Assembly (NCBI RefSeq): GCF_042477335.2
Contig: NC_091248.1
Coordinates: forward strand, 117,766,501 to 117,830,500
Origin: Ovis canadensis
Taxonomy: Eukaryota > Chordata > Mammalia > Artiodactyla > Bovidae
Direction: 5' to 3'
DNA: 64,000 nucleotides
The number at the start of each line of letters is the position of its first letter. Position 1 is the first letter of the stretch. Shown here piece by piece: positions 22,200 through 32,898 of the stretch. Below the pieces are notes generated by a model. That model made no database searches. It was not told the DNA's origin and was given only the letters and a program-made list of their open reading frames with translations. Both the position numbers and the translations under genes were made by a program.

Positions 22200-23550
22200 A
22201 CACAGTGGTGGCAGAGGGTCAGACAAATGAGAGAAACAGAGAGAGAAAGAGAGACAGGGAGAGCAGGACCAACTTCTTTCTTAAATACAAACACTGTGAA
22301 TCTTTGGTCAAGTAGGAGTCGTCGGTCACTCAGCTCTGGGTGATGTGAACAAAAACCCTCTAGAGAGGCAAACTTCTAGGAAAAGGGTCTTACATCCCTG
22401 TCACTCTTGGGACCAAGTTCATGGACTCCATCAAGGTCCATCTTTCTCTACGAAGGAACAGATACTTCTATTCCTGGGGACCCATCAGAGAACCCAGGCC
22501 ACAGGGACCACACTAGATGCCATTCTGTGACCACAGAACCTAGCCTGCACCAATCCAAATTATAGACCCACATACACAGCCCTGAAGTTCCTCGGGGTTC
22601 AGATCGGGAGATAACCATTGTCAAGATCAATTCCCAATTTCACGATGAATGTCTATGCTTTAGGAGAAAATTGAAACTGCTCATTTACCCTAAAGATGTG
22701 TGAGGGGATGAGAGTTTTTAGGATGGTATTTCTTAATTGGTTTATGTATAGATTCCTTTGACTCTGCAGTGAATCCTGGGAGCATCCTCCCTAGTAAAAT
22801 ACATAGACTTTGCAGTTTTCAGTGTTGGGGGGCAGGGTCACAGATTCTCTGAAGCCCACCCATGAGCAGCAAGGTAAGAACCCCTGGTCTACAGGCTGAA
22901 GCTCTAACCATCTGGCTTATCTATTCCACTGCATTTTTGCCCATGAAGCTTCTTTCATAGGCCATTGGAAGGCTGGTTTCCACCTGTCTCCTCAGACCCC
23001 CAAACTGGGATTACATGACTTTCAAACATAGCAGATTTAAATACCCTGATGCAGACAGCAGGAGAGCCAGTCTAGTCACTGTGCCTGAGAATTAGACACA
23101 GAACTGTGCCATTTCTGCAAGCAAAATACAACAACTGAAACAGGCATTTAAGCTGTGGCTAATTTTGAAGAGACCTTCACTGCGATGATTAAGACAAGGT
23201 ATAATTTTAAAAACCTGAAGGGGTAAACTCCTGCAAGGATGATGATAGCTCTGACCGAGGAGGCCAGCTTTTCATAGACTTATATTTCTCTGGCTGCTGA
23301 GACAGCTCAGGGTCTGTTTGGGCTACAAAGCCTCCCTTTGCTTTGGGGTCTGGAGACACATAAATTTGAGACTGTCTGGCTTGTTTATCTTAAGAGATTT
23401 TACTGGAGATCAGACAGGTTTCTGAATCCAACCTGACAGAAAGAAAAGCTTTCTAGTAACTTTTATGAGCTGAATTTCTCTGTCCCTCCAGCCTCCCCTC
23501 CTCCCATCACCATGGCAATGGAGGAGAAGATGAGGGGTTTAGTGCTATCT
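22200..23550. other. Intergenic, no recognised element
   Basis: A purine-rich run at 22225-22265 follows the SINE. No gene or clear repeat. Confidence 0.4.
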
Positions 23551-23713
23551 TGTTTGGGGATCTTCATGTCCTCACAAATTCACTGTGTCCTCACAAATTT
23601 GTATGTTGAAGTCCTAATCCCTAGTAGCTCAAAATGTAACTTTATTTGGAGCTGAGGTCCTTGCAGATGTAATTAGTTAAGGTGAGGTCATTAGGATTGG
23701 CCCTGCGAGCCCA

Positions 23714-23931
23714 CGTATGTGCTTAGTCACTCAGTCAAGTCCGACTCTTTGCGACCCCATGGACTGCAGCCCGCCAGGCTCCTCTGTCCATGGGATTCTC
23801 CAGGCAAGAATACTGGAGTGAGTTGCCATTTTCTCTTCCAGGAGATCTTCCTGACCCAGGGACTGAACCAGCATCTGCTGTGTCTCCTGCTTTGCAGGTG
23901 GATTCTTCACCCACTGAGCCATCGGGGAAGG
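23714..23931 (-). mobile_element. Bov-tA SINE inserted in LTR
   Basis: Antisense full copy, GTGCTTAGTCACTCAGTCAA to CACTGAGCCATCGGGGAAG. Confidence 0.9.
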
Positions 23932-24186
23932 TCCTAATCCATCATAAAATGGGGAGGTCTGGACACAGACACGCATGCAGGGAGAACGCCATGTGAACAT
24001 AAAGGCAGATGGGGGAGATGTGTCTACACGCCAAGGAACACCAAAGATGGCCAGCAAACCACTGGAAGCCTGGAGAGAGGCAGGATCCTACCTGACAGCC
24101 CTCAGAAGGAACCAGCTGTGCTGACGCCTTGATCTCGGACTTCTAGGCTCCAGAACTGTGACACAGGACACTTCTGTTTTCTAAGC

Positions 24187-24372
24187 AAGCGATCCCCAGA
24201 CTTTTTGACACCAGGGACTTGTTTCACGGAAATCTGTTCCACGGACTGAGGAGGGGATGGTTTCAGGGTGATTCAAGGTATTACGTTTACTGTGAACTTT
24301 ATTTCTGTTATTATGATGTCAGCTCCCCCTCAGATCATCAGGCATCAGATCGCAGATGCTGGGGACCCCTGT
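24187..24372 (+). mobile_element. Old DNA-transposon-like repeat (family not named)
   Basis: Begins GCGATCCCCAGACTTTTTGA, includes GGATGGTTTCAGGGTGATTC and ends GCTGGGGACCCCTG, so the ends are inverted complements of each other. The same family occurs reversed at about 50490-50710. Confidence 0.5.
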
Positions 24373-24424
24373 TCTAAGTCACCTCGTTTATGATACTTTG
24401 TTACAGCAACCCCAGGAAACAAAC

Positions 24425-25254
24425 ACACTGACGGGGGCCTTTGGTAGGCCACAAGGAAATGCCTCATTGTCCCGTTTCAAACATCATCAAAAAGTCATCA
24501 ACTACACAGATTTTTACAGACCAGGTGGTGGGAACATAAACTCACTCTCTGCCCACCTTAATCTCTGTCTGCCGGAACTGTAATGACCTCTCTCTTTACA
24601 GAGGAGTGTCTGTATATCTGAGATAGTCTGGGAATAAGAGAAACGAAGGTGAGCCATTCACAGCTTGGTTTGAAGAGCTAGGCTAGAGTCAGCAGAATGG
24701 TGCAAACACGTTTTCTGCCTGAAAACCTTATGATCAAATGCAGAGGTAAGAGTCTTGACGTTACACTCCGCAGCAGCGCCCCCTGGTAGAGACCACAGGC
24801 ACAGGAAAAGATTTGCCACTCCAGCTAATACACGGAGCAACTCGGGAAGGGATTTCTACAGCTGAGAAGCGGTCCAGAGAAGCCAGGGAGTCACAGGCTG
24901 GGACTCCATGCAGGAGCCTGTTCTCCAAGGAGTCACCTAACTCCCCGAAAGCTGCAGCTGGCCCCTATCTGTGATAATTAGGAAAAGCCCCACCATTCCC
25001 ATCCACCGTGGGCAGGCTCACAGAGAGCAGGAGGTTTTGAAAAATACGCCCTTTCCTCCAGGTGACATGGCTCTGCGATCAGGTAAGAGCTGAATTCCAG
25101 GTCCTAATGGCTTCCAAACAGGCCAGGCGTCGGGCGTTCAGTGAGCAGCTTGCACAAACGTGAATGGCCGTTCTGATTGCTCTCTTGGTTCTCAGACCGT
25201 ATCTGCTTCTATTCACGCACTTGTTCCACATGGGTCGGGGACAGCCTGTTGCTC
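24425..25254. other. Intergenic, contains a CTCF-like motif
   Basis: No gene or repeat recognised. The motif at 24776-24789 is listed separately. Confidence 0.4.
24776..24789 (-). promoter_or_regulatory. Candidate CTCF site
   Basis: Reverse complement CTACCAGGGGGCGC matches 13 of 14 positions of CCASYAGRKGGCRS. It lies in non-SINE sequence. Confidence 0.5.
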
Positions 25255-25266
25255 AAGAATGACAGC

Positions 25267-25444
25267 TGGGACTTCCCTGGTGGTCCAGTGACTAAGACTG
25301 GGAGCTCCCAGTGCAGGGGGCTTGGGTTCAATCCCTGGTCAGGGAACTAGATCCCACGTGCCGCACCTAAAGACGCACATGCCGCAACTAAGACCCAGCA
25401 CAGCCAAGTAAGTAAAAATAAATAAATATATATATTTATATATA
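25267..25444 (+). mobile_element. CHR-type SINE with target-site duplication
   Basis: Sense copy GGGACTTCCCTGGTGGTCC to an (AAATA)n/TATA tail. Flanking 12-bp repeats AAGAATGACAGC (25255-25266) and AAGAATGGCAGC (25445-25456) differ at one base. Confidence 0.88.
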
Positions 25445-26039
25445 AAGAATGGCAGCCAAGGCTCCAAATGTGGGTAAGAAGTGCTGGGTGGCCCACATTT
25501 TAAGTCCAAGGAGGCCAACAATCAGACCAAGCCTATCCACAGGGCTGACTGAGTGGTGCCTATTGAAAACTTTCCCTTTTCCTCATCCTCCTCCCTCAAC
25601 ACGCCCCCAATAGGGAAGGAGGTCAGCAGCCTTTGGGAGCTCAGTGCTTGTCGGGAGAAGCTATTCTCTTAAAAGGCGGGTGGTGCCTTCCCTCCATGAA
25701 GCCAAGTTGAAGACTGCAAGAAAACCCCTAAGCGGGGTGTCTGAAAAGAGGAGACTGGAGTCCTTTTCCACCTGATTGTTTGCTGAGCTGCAGAAACCAC
25801 TTGCCTCCTGAGATTTTTCTGGAGCAAGTGGGCTGGTGGGGATGAGGTGGCTCAGGGCCAGGCCGGTCCAGAAACTTCGGAGGTCGGTCCCGCCAGGTCT
25901 TCTGAGTCTCTAACCCGGGGTGCACTCAGGGAGGGTGCACTCAGGCTAACCCTGGTGGTGCTCCCTCTGACACCCTGGTCTCCCGAACGCCTTTCCCCAG
26001 TCCCGACAAGTAGTGGGGTATCCTGAGCCAGAATTCTCC

Positions 26040-26860
26040 CAGAGAGGTCTTATGCGCAGTGTGGCTCTGAGCCGACCTGTGTGGGGCCACCGGTCCGTCC
26101 TGCTGAAGAGCGAGGCATCCTCAACAGGAGGCCTGACTCAGAGCTCGGACCAGACCCGCCTCCACCCGCGGAGATGGCCCCAGGCCGCGTGTTGTTGTCG
26201 GGCGGGAAAGCGCCATCCCTCATCCGCCCCCAACAAGGCCTTCTGGAACGGGGTCCAGTCCCCTCCACAGAACTTTCCCGCACTCATCGGAACGTTACAC
26301 AGGTTTACTTCGGCCACCCGAGGTTAGAACGTGGTAGTATACCCTTAGATATCGCTAGATGGCGACCCTGCGTTAAGGGAAAGGGAAACGTCGCTGGAAA
26401 CAGCGCCGCTCACCGCCTGCCTGCCTCTCGGCCGAGGCGGGGTCCCTGGAGGGAATCGAGACGGAAGACGGTGCAGGCGGAAGGTGGTGGCTTTCAGATT
26501 CTCCCGGGGACTCCGGGGGCGTGGCTCCGGGGGGGCAATTCCTCCCCCAGACCCCCCGGGAGCGGGTGATGTCCTTCCCCAGGAGCGCGCTTAAGCTCCA
26601 GCCCAGCTTCCCGCGGCTCCGGAGCTGTGCGCACACGCGGAGTGGTTACTTGCGTTACCCGCTGGGGACCAGTTTCCCCCCACAAAGGCTGTTTTCAGGT
26701 GAAGCATCATCTCAGGGCAAAGACATGAGCCCTGCGAGACGGGGAGAGTACACTCACGGCTGAGCACCGGCCTCCAAGGCACAGGCTCAAGGCGACGGCC
26801 AAGGTGGCGCCCGCGCACCGCAGCAAGGTCAGACCCAGGGCAGGTTCCTAGAAAAACCAG
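26040..26860. promoter_or_regulatory. Orphan CpG-rich island in the intergenic interval
   Basis: Dense CpG, SP1-like boxes (GGGGGCGTGGC) and a CTCF-like motif at 26352-26365, midway between the two receptor promoters. A 162-codon plus frame (26081-26569) has no recognisable domain. It may be a promoter for an unannotated noncoding RNA, an enhancer, or a boundary element. Confidence 0.6.
26352..26365 (+). promoter_or_regulatory. Candidate CTCF site, weak
   Basis: TCGCTAGATGGCGA matches 11 of 14 positions of the consensus, with the central AGATGGCG intact. Confidence 0.35.
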
Positions 26861-26900
26861 GGTGGCTCGCAACTGTACACTTTAAATAACAACAACAACA

Positions 26901-27118
26901 GCGGGCTTCCCAGGTGGCGCTAGCGGTAAAGAACCTTCCTGCCGACGCAGGAGACGTGAGAAACGCAGGTTCGATTCCTGGGTCGGGAAGATCCCCTGGA
27001 GGAGGGCTTGGCAACCCATTCCAGTATTCTTGTCTAGAGAATCCCATGGACAGGGGAGCCTGGTGGGCTACGGTCTATACGGTTGCAAAGGGTCGGACAC
27101 AACTGAAGCGACTTCGCC
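26901..27118 (+). mobile_element. Bov-tA SINE, well preserved
   Basis: Follows an (AAC)n run. CpGs in the tRNA-like head are retained (GGCGCTAGCGG), suggesting a younger copy. Confidence 0.9.
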
Positions 27119-27186
27119 AAAACAAACAACAGCAACAATAATGAAAGCTCTGCAGTGTGTTTGGAAGCTTGTGGAATTGGTCCGAG

Positions 27187-27380
27187 GGTGCTCAGCTGTG
27201 TCCGACTCTTTGTGACCCCCATGGACACATGCCCACCAAGCTCCTCTGTTCATGGGATTTCCCAGGCAAGAGTACTGGGATGGGTTGCCATTTCCTCCTC
27301 CAGGGAATCTTCCCCGCTCGGGGATCGAACCTGTGTTTGCTGCATTGCAGGCGGATTCTTTACCACTGAGCCACAAGGAC
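27187..27380 (-). mobile_element. Bov-tA SINE
   Basis: Antisense copy facing the preceding one across about 70 bp, so the two form an inverted pair. Confidence 0.9.
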
Positions 27381-27474
27381 GCTGTCTGGGCATATTTGAA
27401 GTGGCCACTTTCAAATCTTCACCCTTTATATTAATTTGCAGTACTATATATTTTGTGTATGTTTCATTTCAGTC

Positions 27475-27575
27475 CTAAAACAACTCCCTCAGGGTGAGGG
27501 GGAACGGAGCTTTACTGCAGGGAGGTGATTTGCCCAAGCCCAGTGGTAAATTAACAGCCCAACTAGGGCCGAAAC
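27475..27575 (+). mobile_element. MIR fragment
   Basis: GGAGGTGATTTGCCCAAGCC and TAAATTAACAGCCCAACTAG. Confidence 0.55.
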
Positions 27576-28278
27576 TAGTCTGTGCCGAATCACAGGAAGC
27601 TTGTGCCAAGATGGCTTGTGTTCTGGACGCTGTGTAAGTTCAGGGAATTCAGCACTCAATAAGATGCCAGGTTCCTCTTTTTGATAGTTGATAGTTACTC
27701 AGAGAGATGTTGGGCCCTGATCACCCCACCTCAAACAGCGCCCCCTACCTACCAACAGTCACTACCCTCTCTCCTTCAGTCTCCTCATAGCAAACTACCC
27801 CACCCGGGGAAGGTTTATTGCCTACCCCTCCCCCCACTACAGCATCCACTCCGGAAGCCCAGGAAGAGGCCTGCAAGTCTCCAGTCTCCAACCAGCCCCT
27901 TCACGCAGGGTTTCTTGCTCCACCTCTCTTTGGGCAGAGCTGCCCCGGAACTTTCAGTTCTCTAGAAGTGTTCCCTGCCACCACAGCTGCTGCTCCAGAA
28001 ACCGAGTTATGGGTTTCTTGTTTGGCTTCCAGCCCCCAGAGGGCACTCCCCTTCCCTATTGGCTATTCACTGTGCCCCACGGTTGCCAAATTCGGGCTTC
28101 TGGTCTGGGTGAGGGAAAACATCTCATAGGAACTGCCGAGAGTCCAAAACAGTTCACATGGTTGGGGAAAGAGTCCGCAGCAGCTGCTTTGTCTTCAAGA
28201 GACCTGTTTCTCAGGGGCTTCTTAAATCTTCAACTGTTCAAACATGGGACTGGCTCTAGAGAATTTAATGACTGTCAC

Positions 28279-28280
<2 letters not shown>
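27576..28280. other. Intergenic, no recognised gene
   Basis: Overlapping plus frames near 27681-28129 lack domains. Contains a CTCF-like match at 27738-27751. Confidence 0.4.
27738..27751 (-). promoter_or_regulatory. Candidate CTCF site, weak
   Basis: Reverse complement TAGGTAGGGGGCGC matches 11 of 14; the mismatches are in the first three positions. Confidence 0.35.
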
Positions 28281-28281
<1 letters not shown>

Positions 28282-28319
<38 letters not shown>

Positions 28320-28326
28320 CGCGCGC
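28282..28326 (+). repeat. (TG)n-(GC)n microsatellite
   Basis: About 14 TG units pass directly into eight GC units, an alternating purine-pyrimidine tract of 45 bp. Confidence 0.97.
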
Positions 28327-28328
28327 TA

Positions 28329-28342
28329 GTGACATCTAGTGG
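28329..28342 (-). promoter_or_regulatory. Candidate CTCF-like site beside the TG/GC tract
   Basis: Reverse complement CCACTAGATGTCAC matches 13 of 14, but the one mismatch (T for G at position 11) is in the core, so binding is doubtful. Confidence 0.3.
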
Positions 28343-28348
28343 ATAGAC

Positions 28349-28733
28349 ACCAAATTGATGCTTTTGAACTGTGGTGTTGGAGAAGACTCTTGAGAGTCCC
28401 TTGGACTGCAAGGAAATCCAACCAGTCCATCCTAAAGGAAATTGGTCCTGAATATTCACTGGAAGGACTGATGCTAAAGCTGAAACTCCAATACTTTGGC
28501 CACCTGATGGGAAGAGCTGACTCACTGGAAAAGACCCTGATGCTGGGAAAGATTGAGGGCAGGAGGAGAAGGGGACCACAGAGGATGAGATGGTTGGATG
28601 GCATCATCGACTTGATGGACATGGGTTTGAGTGGACTCCAGGAGTTGGTGATGGACAGGGAGGCCTGGTGTGCCGCAGTTCATGGGGTCGCAAAGAGTTG
28701 GACACGACTGAACCACTGAACTAAACTGAACTG
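28349..28733 (+). mobile_element. BovB LINE 3' end with open RT C-terminus
   Basis: A 126-codon frame (28339-28719) keeps the BovB C-terminal text [36 protein letters not shown] and [17 protein letters not shown]. 5'-truncated and not autonomous. Confidence 0.92.
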
Positions 28734-28741
28734 AATGGTGT

Positions 28742-28950
28742 CAGGGCTTCCCTGTATCTCAAATGGTAAAGAATCTGCCTGCAATGCAGGAGACACTGAA
28801 CCTAACCCGGGTTCAGTCCCTGGGTTGGGAAGATCCTCTGGAGAAGGAAATGGCAATCCAGTCCAGTATTCTTGCCTGGTGAATTCTGTGAACAGAGGAG
28901 CCTGGCGGGCTACCGTCCATGGGGTTGCAAAGAGTCAGGCATGACTGAGT
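28742..28950 (+). mobile_element. Bov-tA SINE
   Basis: Complete sense copy immediately 3' of the BovB end, its usual mobilising partner. Confidence 0.9.
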
Positions 28951-29149
28951 GATTAAATTTCACTTTCATTTCATGCTGTCATTACGCATGCTACATTGCA
29001 CAAGACAGCCCCCTCCACCCGCCTACTCCTGTAACAAAGAATCATCCAGACCAAAATGTCAACAGTGCAGAAGTTACAAAACCCTGGGACATGGTTTTTA
29101 AGGTTTACTTGACTCCTGAATTGCTCCTTAAAAAAAAGAAAAACTCAAT

Positions 29150-29625
29150 CTGAAAGGAGTTTTGGTGTATATACACATAATGGAATATTACCCAGCTGTT
29201 AAAAGAGTGAAATAACACCATTTTCAGCAACATGGATGAACCCAGAAATTATTATACTAAATGAAATAAATCAGACAGAAAAAGACAAATATCATATATC
29301 ACTTATATGTGAAATCTAAAAACAAGAATACAAATGAATCTATTTACAAAATAGAAAGAGACTCACAAACATAAAAAACAAACTTATGGTTACCAAAGGG
29401 GAAGGCAGAGGAAGGATAAATTAGGAATATGGAATTATCAGGTACACGCTGCTATATATAAAATAGATAAGCAAGAATGGTTTACTATGTAACACTGGGA
29501 ACAATATTCAATATCTTGTAATAACCCATAATGTAAATATGAAAAATACGACTGACCCACTTTGCTGTACACCTGAAACTAACACAAATATTATAAACCA
29601 AATATAGTTTAAAAAATCTCAGTCC
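29150..29625 (+). mobile_element. L1 3' end
   Basis: TATACACATAATGGAATATT, CAACATGGATGAACCCAG, CTTATATGTGAAATCTAAAA and CTGTACACCTGAAACTAAC are L1 ORF2/3' UTR phrases. No intact frame. Confidence 0.85.
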
Positions 29626-29785
29626 AGAGTGTTCCTGTGCTTATTCTCATACTGCAAGTTAACTACTTGTTGTCTATTTGTTACTAGTTTCTTTTTTACA
29701 TTGTGACGTTTTTTCAAACCATTGTGCCAGTTTGTATCATTTCTGGAGCATCCCTTAATGTTCAGTAATGTACTGCATGCGTGCC

Positions 29786-30033
29786 TATGTGCTAAGTCAC
29801 TTCAGTCGTGTCTGACTCTTTGCGACCTTATGGACTGTAGCCCGCCAGGCTCCTCTGTCCGTGGGATTCTCCAGGGAAGAATACTGGAGTGGGTTGCCAT
29901 TTCTCCTCCAGGGGATCTTCCCAACTCAGGGATCCTCCAGGGTATCTTTCCAACCCAGGGATGGCACCTTCATCTGTTCTGTCTCCTGTATTGGCAGGGA
30001 GGTTCTTTACCACTAGCGCCACCTCGGAAGCCC
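29786..30033 (-). mobile_element. Bov-tA SINE with internal duplication
   Basis: Antisense copy in which the segment CTCCAGGGGATCTTCCCAAC occurs twice in diverged form (29906-29960), lengthening it by about 30 bp. Confidence 0.88.
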
Positions 30034-30730
30034 TCAGTAACGCAGGGAGAACAGCAAAATCGCGGTGAGAGGTGGATGCTGGCTAAGTGAGGCCCACTCA
30101 CTGGATAACTGTTCTACACTTTTGAAAAACTACACATCACTATATATCATGGGACTTTGGTCACACAAAATGAGAACACTAAGACTTAGACTCACTACAC
30201 CTTGCCCAGAGTCTTCTTGGGTTGTATGGTATTACTTTCCTTTAAGAGGTCTAGACTGCGAGTATTTACTGGGTGGGTTTAGAGTAAGTGAGAAACTTAA
30301 GCAGGGGGAGAGACAGCCCTGTTGTGTGAGGACAGGTGCTGACACCTAAACGCCTCTTGGGGGCGCTGTTCTCTCTTCAGAACAGCAGTAGGAGGCTGAG
30401 GGCTTACGCTCACCTGTGGTCCCTTCCCTCCTGTGATCAACTGATGTGTTCAGTCCATGAATGATTCTGATGCTGCCATCAAAACCCTTCACACGTTCCC
30501 ATCAGTGGGGTCAGGGAGACCCAGCTCAGGAATGCTGCTTTGCTGATTTCCTGTCCTCAGGAGGAAAGTGGAATATTTCTGACCAGGCAGTGCAAAGGCA
30601 CGAAGCATACCCTTGGGCACACTTCAACTCTCACTCTGAATAATTAATCTTGTGCATTATTTTATAACTCTCAGCTCTGCAGAATGTTTACTCACACAGT
30701 GTTTTGAGTTGAACCATTTCAGAGAACTTT
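30034..30730. other. Intergenic, no recognised gene
   Basis: Contains a CTCF-like match at 30353-30366; nothing else recognised. Confidence 0.4.
30353..30366 (+). promoter_or_regulatory. Candidate CTCF site
   Basis: CCTCTTGGGGGCGC matches 12 of 14 consensus positions. Confidence 0.4.
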
Positions 30731-30734
30731 TGAC

Positions 30735-31110
30735 CCAGTAATTCCCCTTCAAGAAATTTCCTCCACAGAAACACTTGTACAGGGCACAGAAGTAAATGTG
30801 CTAGAATATTTATCGCAGCACTGCTCGTACTATTTAAAAAATTACAAATAATTTAAATGGCCATCCATAGGAGAATAATGAAGTAATAATAATTATGGTA
30901 TCTCCATACTGTGGAATTCTATATGTTAAAAAAAATGCTATAGAGCTATAGGAAGTGACACAAGAAGCAAGTTGCAGGATGTATTAGCTTCATTTTTGTA
31001 AAAAATAATCATAAATACTTATTTTACATATATTAAAAGGTGCTTAGAAGCACATGAAGTATACCAAACTCTAGCAAAAGGTTAAAATTAAAAAATTTAT
31101 ATATTGCCGG
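30735..31110 (+). mobile_element. Older L1 3' fragment
   Basis: GACCCAGTAATTCCCCTTC, TTTATCGCAGCACTGCTCG and CATACTGTGGAATTCTATA correspond to diverged L1 text. Confidence 0.7.
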
Positions 31111-31356
31111 CATGAAAACATTTTCTGTATTAACTTTATAATTTAAAAAACTGTGTTTATTTTGGTTGTTTTAGAAAAAAAGATACAAAGTCAGATTTGG
31201 TTTTCATCTTCAGCCAGTTTAAGGTTTTTGTCCCTTTCAGGTTCCTGTTACCCTCCAGGGAGAAGGCTAATGTATAGGGCAGTAGTTTGGAGCAGGATTA
31301 TTATTGGAGACATCATTCTTATCATAAAGTCAATCTTTTGGCCAACACTAGCTTTT

Positions 31357-31474
31357 TTTTTTTTTTTTGCTGCAGAGCATGTGGGAATTTGGTTCCCTAA
31401 CCAGGGATCAAACCTGCTCCCCCTGCACTGGGAGCGTGGAGTCGTAACCGTTAGACCACCAGAGAAGTCCCAAG
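31357..31474 (-). mobile_element. CHR-type SINE with target-site duplication
   Basis: Antisense copy from poly-T to CACCAGAGAAGTCCC. ACTAGCTTTT at 31347-31356 and 31475-31484 flanks it. Confidence 0.85.
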
Positions 31475-31484
31475 ACTAGCTTTT

Positions 31485-31750
31485 CTCGACTGCAGAAGTT
31501 GCTTCCAATAGCAAATACAGCTCACTGTCAGAGCTGGTACCCAGGACGCTCACCAAGCGACCCAGCTTCCACGAAGGGTGCCTCCTGGGCTCCTAACTCT
31601 GTGAGTTGGCTGAGCCACCTGAGCCGCACCTGGTAAAGTCTGTCTGTCACAGGAGCAGACACTGTCCTGGACTCAGACAGGATGCCATGGAGTTGATGTG
31701 ACACGTGTGAGCAATTTGCAGAATGTTTCTGCTACACAGTTGTTGTTGTA
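31485..31750. other. Intergenic, no recognised element
   Basis: Nothing recognised. Confidence 0.4.
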
Positions 31751-31756
31751 TTAATT

Positions 31757-31989
31757 GCTCAGTCAGTTCGGTTCAGTTCAGTCGCTCAGTCGTGTCCGAC
31801 TCTTTGCCACCCTATGGACTATAGCTTGCAAGGCTCCTCTGTCCATGGAGTTCTCCAGGCTAGAATACTGGAGTGGGTTGCCATGCCCTCCTCCAGGGTA
31901 TCGTCCCAACCTAGGGATTGAACTTGCATCTCTTATGTCTCCTGCTTTGCAAGCAGATTCTTTACCACTGAGCCACCGAGGAAGCCCTG
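31757..31989 (-). mobile_element. Bov-tA SINE with BovB-type tail
   Basis: Antisense, starting with TTCGGTTCAGTTCAGTCGC (tail repeats) and ending CACTGAGCCACCGAGGAAGC. Confidence 0.9.
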
Positions 31990-32745
31990 ATGTAAATGGT
32001 AATTACCTTAAATAACGGTAAGTGGGTTCATGGCTGAAGCAATCACTTCCGGGGTGTCTTTGGAGCCTGGGTGCCAAACAGGGATCTAAGTGGACTTGTA
32101 ACTGCTCTGAGCTCCTTTCAAAGATGCTCTGGACTCCAAATCAGGCCCACCCACATGCCGACTCTCTCTGTTTCTGAAAAAGGAAGGTGGTCCCCAGCCT
32201 TGAGCTCTCAGAGTTGAGTCTCAAGCTCCCCTTCCTTCTGAAGGTCTCCTGGGCCTCCACCCCTGACACAGAAAACATGACTGGTGGCCCTGCTTTGCCC
32301 AGCTTCTGGCCCAGGCCCCCTGGCCTTGCTATCCCAGGTCTGTTGCTCCTCAGTCAAAATCTCAGCCAGACCTCAGAGTCCTTACTCCCAGTGATCTTTC
32401 CTGGTTTCTGTGAGATAAAAGTTCTGACATAGGTGCTCTGAATGCAGCTTAAATATGGAGCCTGTGGTCAGTTGATATTTAATGAAAATGCGCAAGAATG
32501 GAAAACAAAAAAATATTCTTCCTTCCACATCCCCTAGTTCTACTGCACAGAGATAAATACCCACTAACTCTTTCCTGTGTGTTCTCATGAGAGTCTTCAT
32601 TCCTGGGCCAGCGCCACGCACACATCCTCACCTTTTGGTGGCGGGAGACACACCCTCGGCCACTCTTCTGCATCTCCCCTTTTTTTTTAGCTTAGCTTGG
32701 AGACGGCTCCAAATCAGCAGATACAGATTTACCTCATTCTTTTTT
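31990..32745. other. Intergenic, no recognised element
   Basis: No gene or clear repeat. Confidence 0.4.
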
Positions 32746-32749
32746 AAAC

Positions 32750-32898
32750 AAACTTTTATTTTGAAAGAACTGTATTTATTTGCCTGCGCTAGGACTTGGT
32801 TGTGTCCTATGAGATCTAGTTCCTTGACCAGGGATTGAACCTGGGCCCCCGCCATTGTGAGCACGGAGTCTTAGCCACTGGACCACCAGGGAAGTCCT
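32750..32898 (-). mobile_element. CHR-type SINE
   Basis: TTATTTGCCTGCGCTAGG, GACCAGGGATTGAACCTGGG and GGACCACCAGGGAAGTCC. Confidence 0.85.

Larger units (their letters stand above)
23555..24424 (+). mobile_element. MaLR-type (MLT1-like) LTR with two later insertions
   Basis: LTR pieces at 23555-23713, 23932-24186 and 24373-24424 (AACCCCAGGAAACAAA end). A Bov-tA splits it first and another repeat splits it near the 3' end. Text such as GGACACAGACACGCATGCAG and CTCCAGAACTGTGACAC supports the family. Confidence 0.6.

Noticed and set aside
26081..26569. 162-codon frame in the orphan CpG island as a new protein
   Set aside because: No recognisable motif, no convincing start or splice context, and long frames are expected in CpG-rich DNA.
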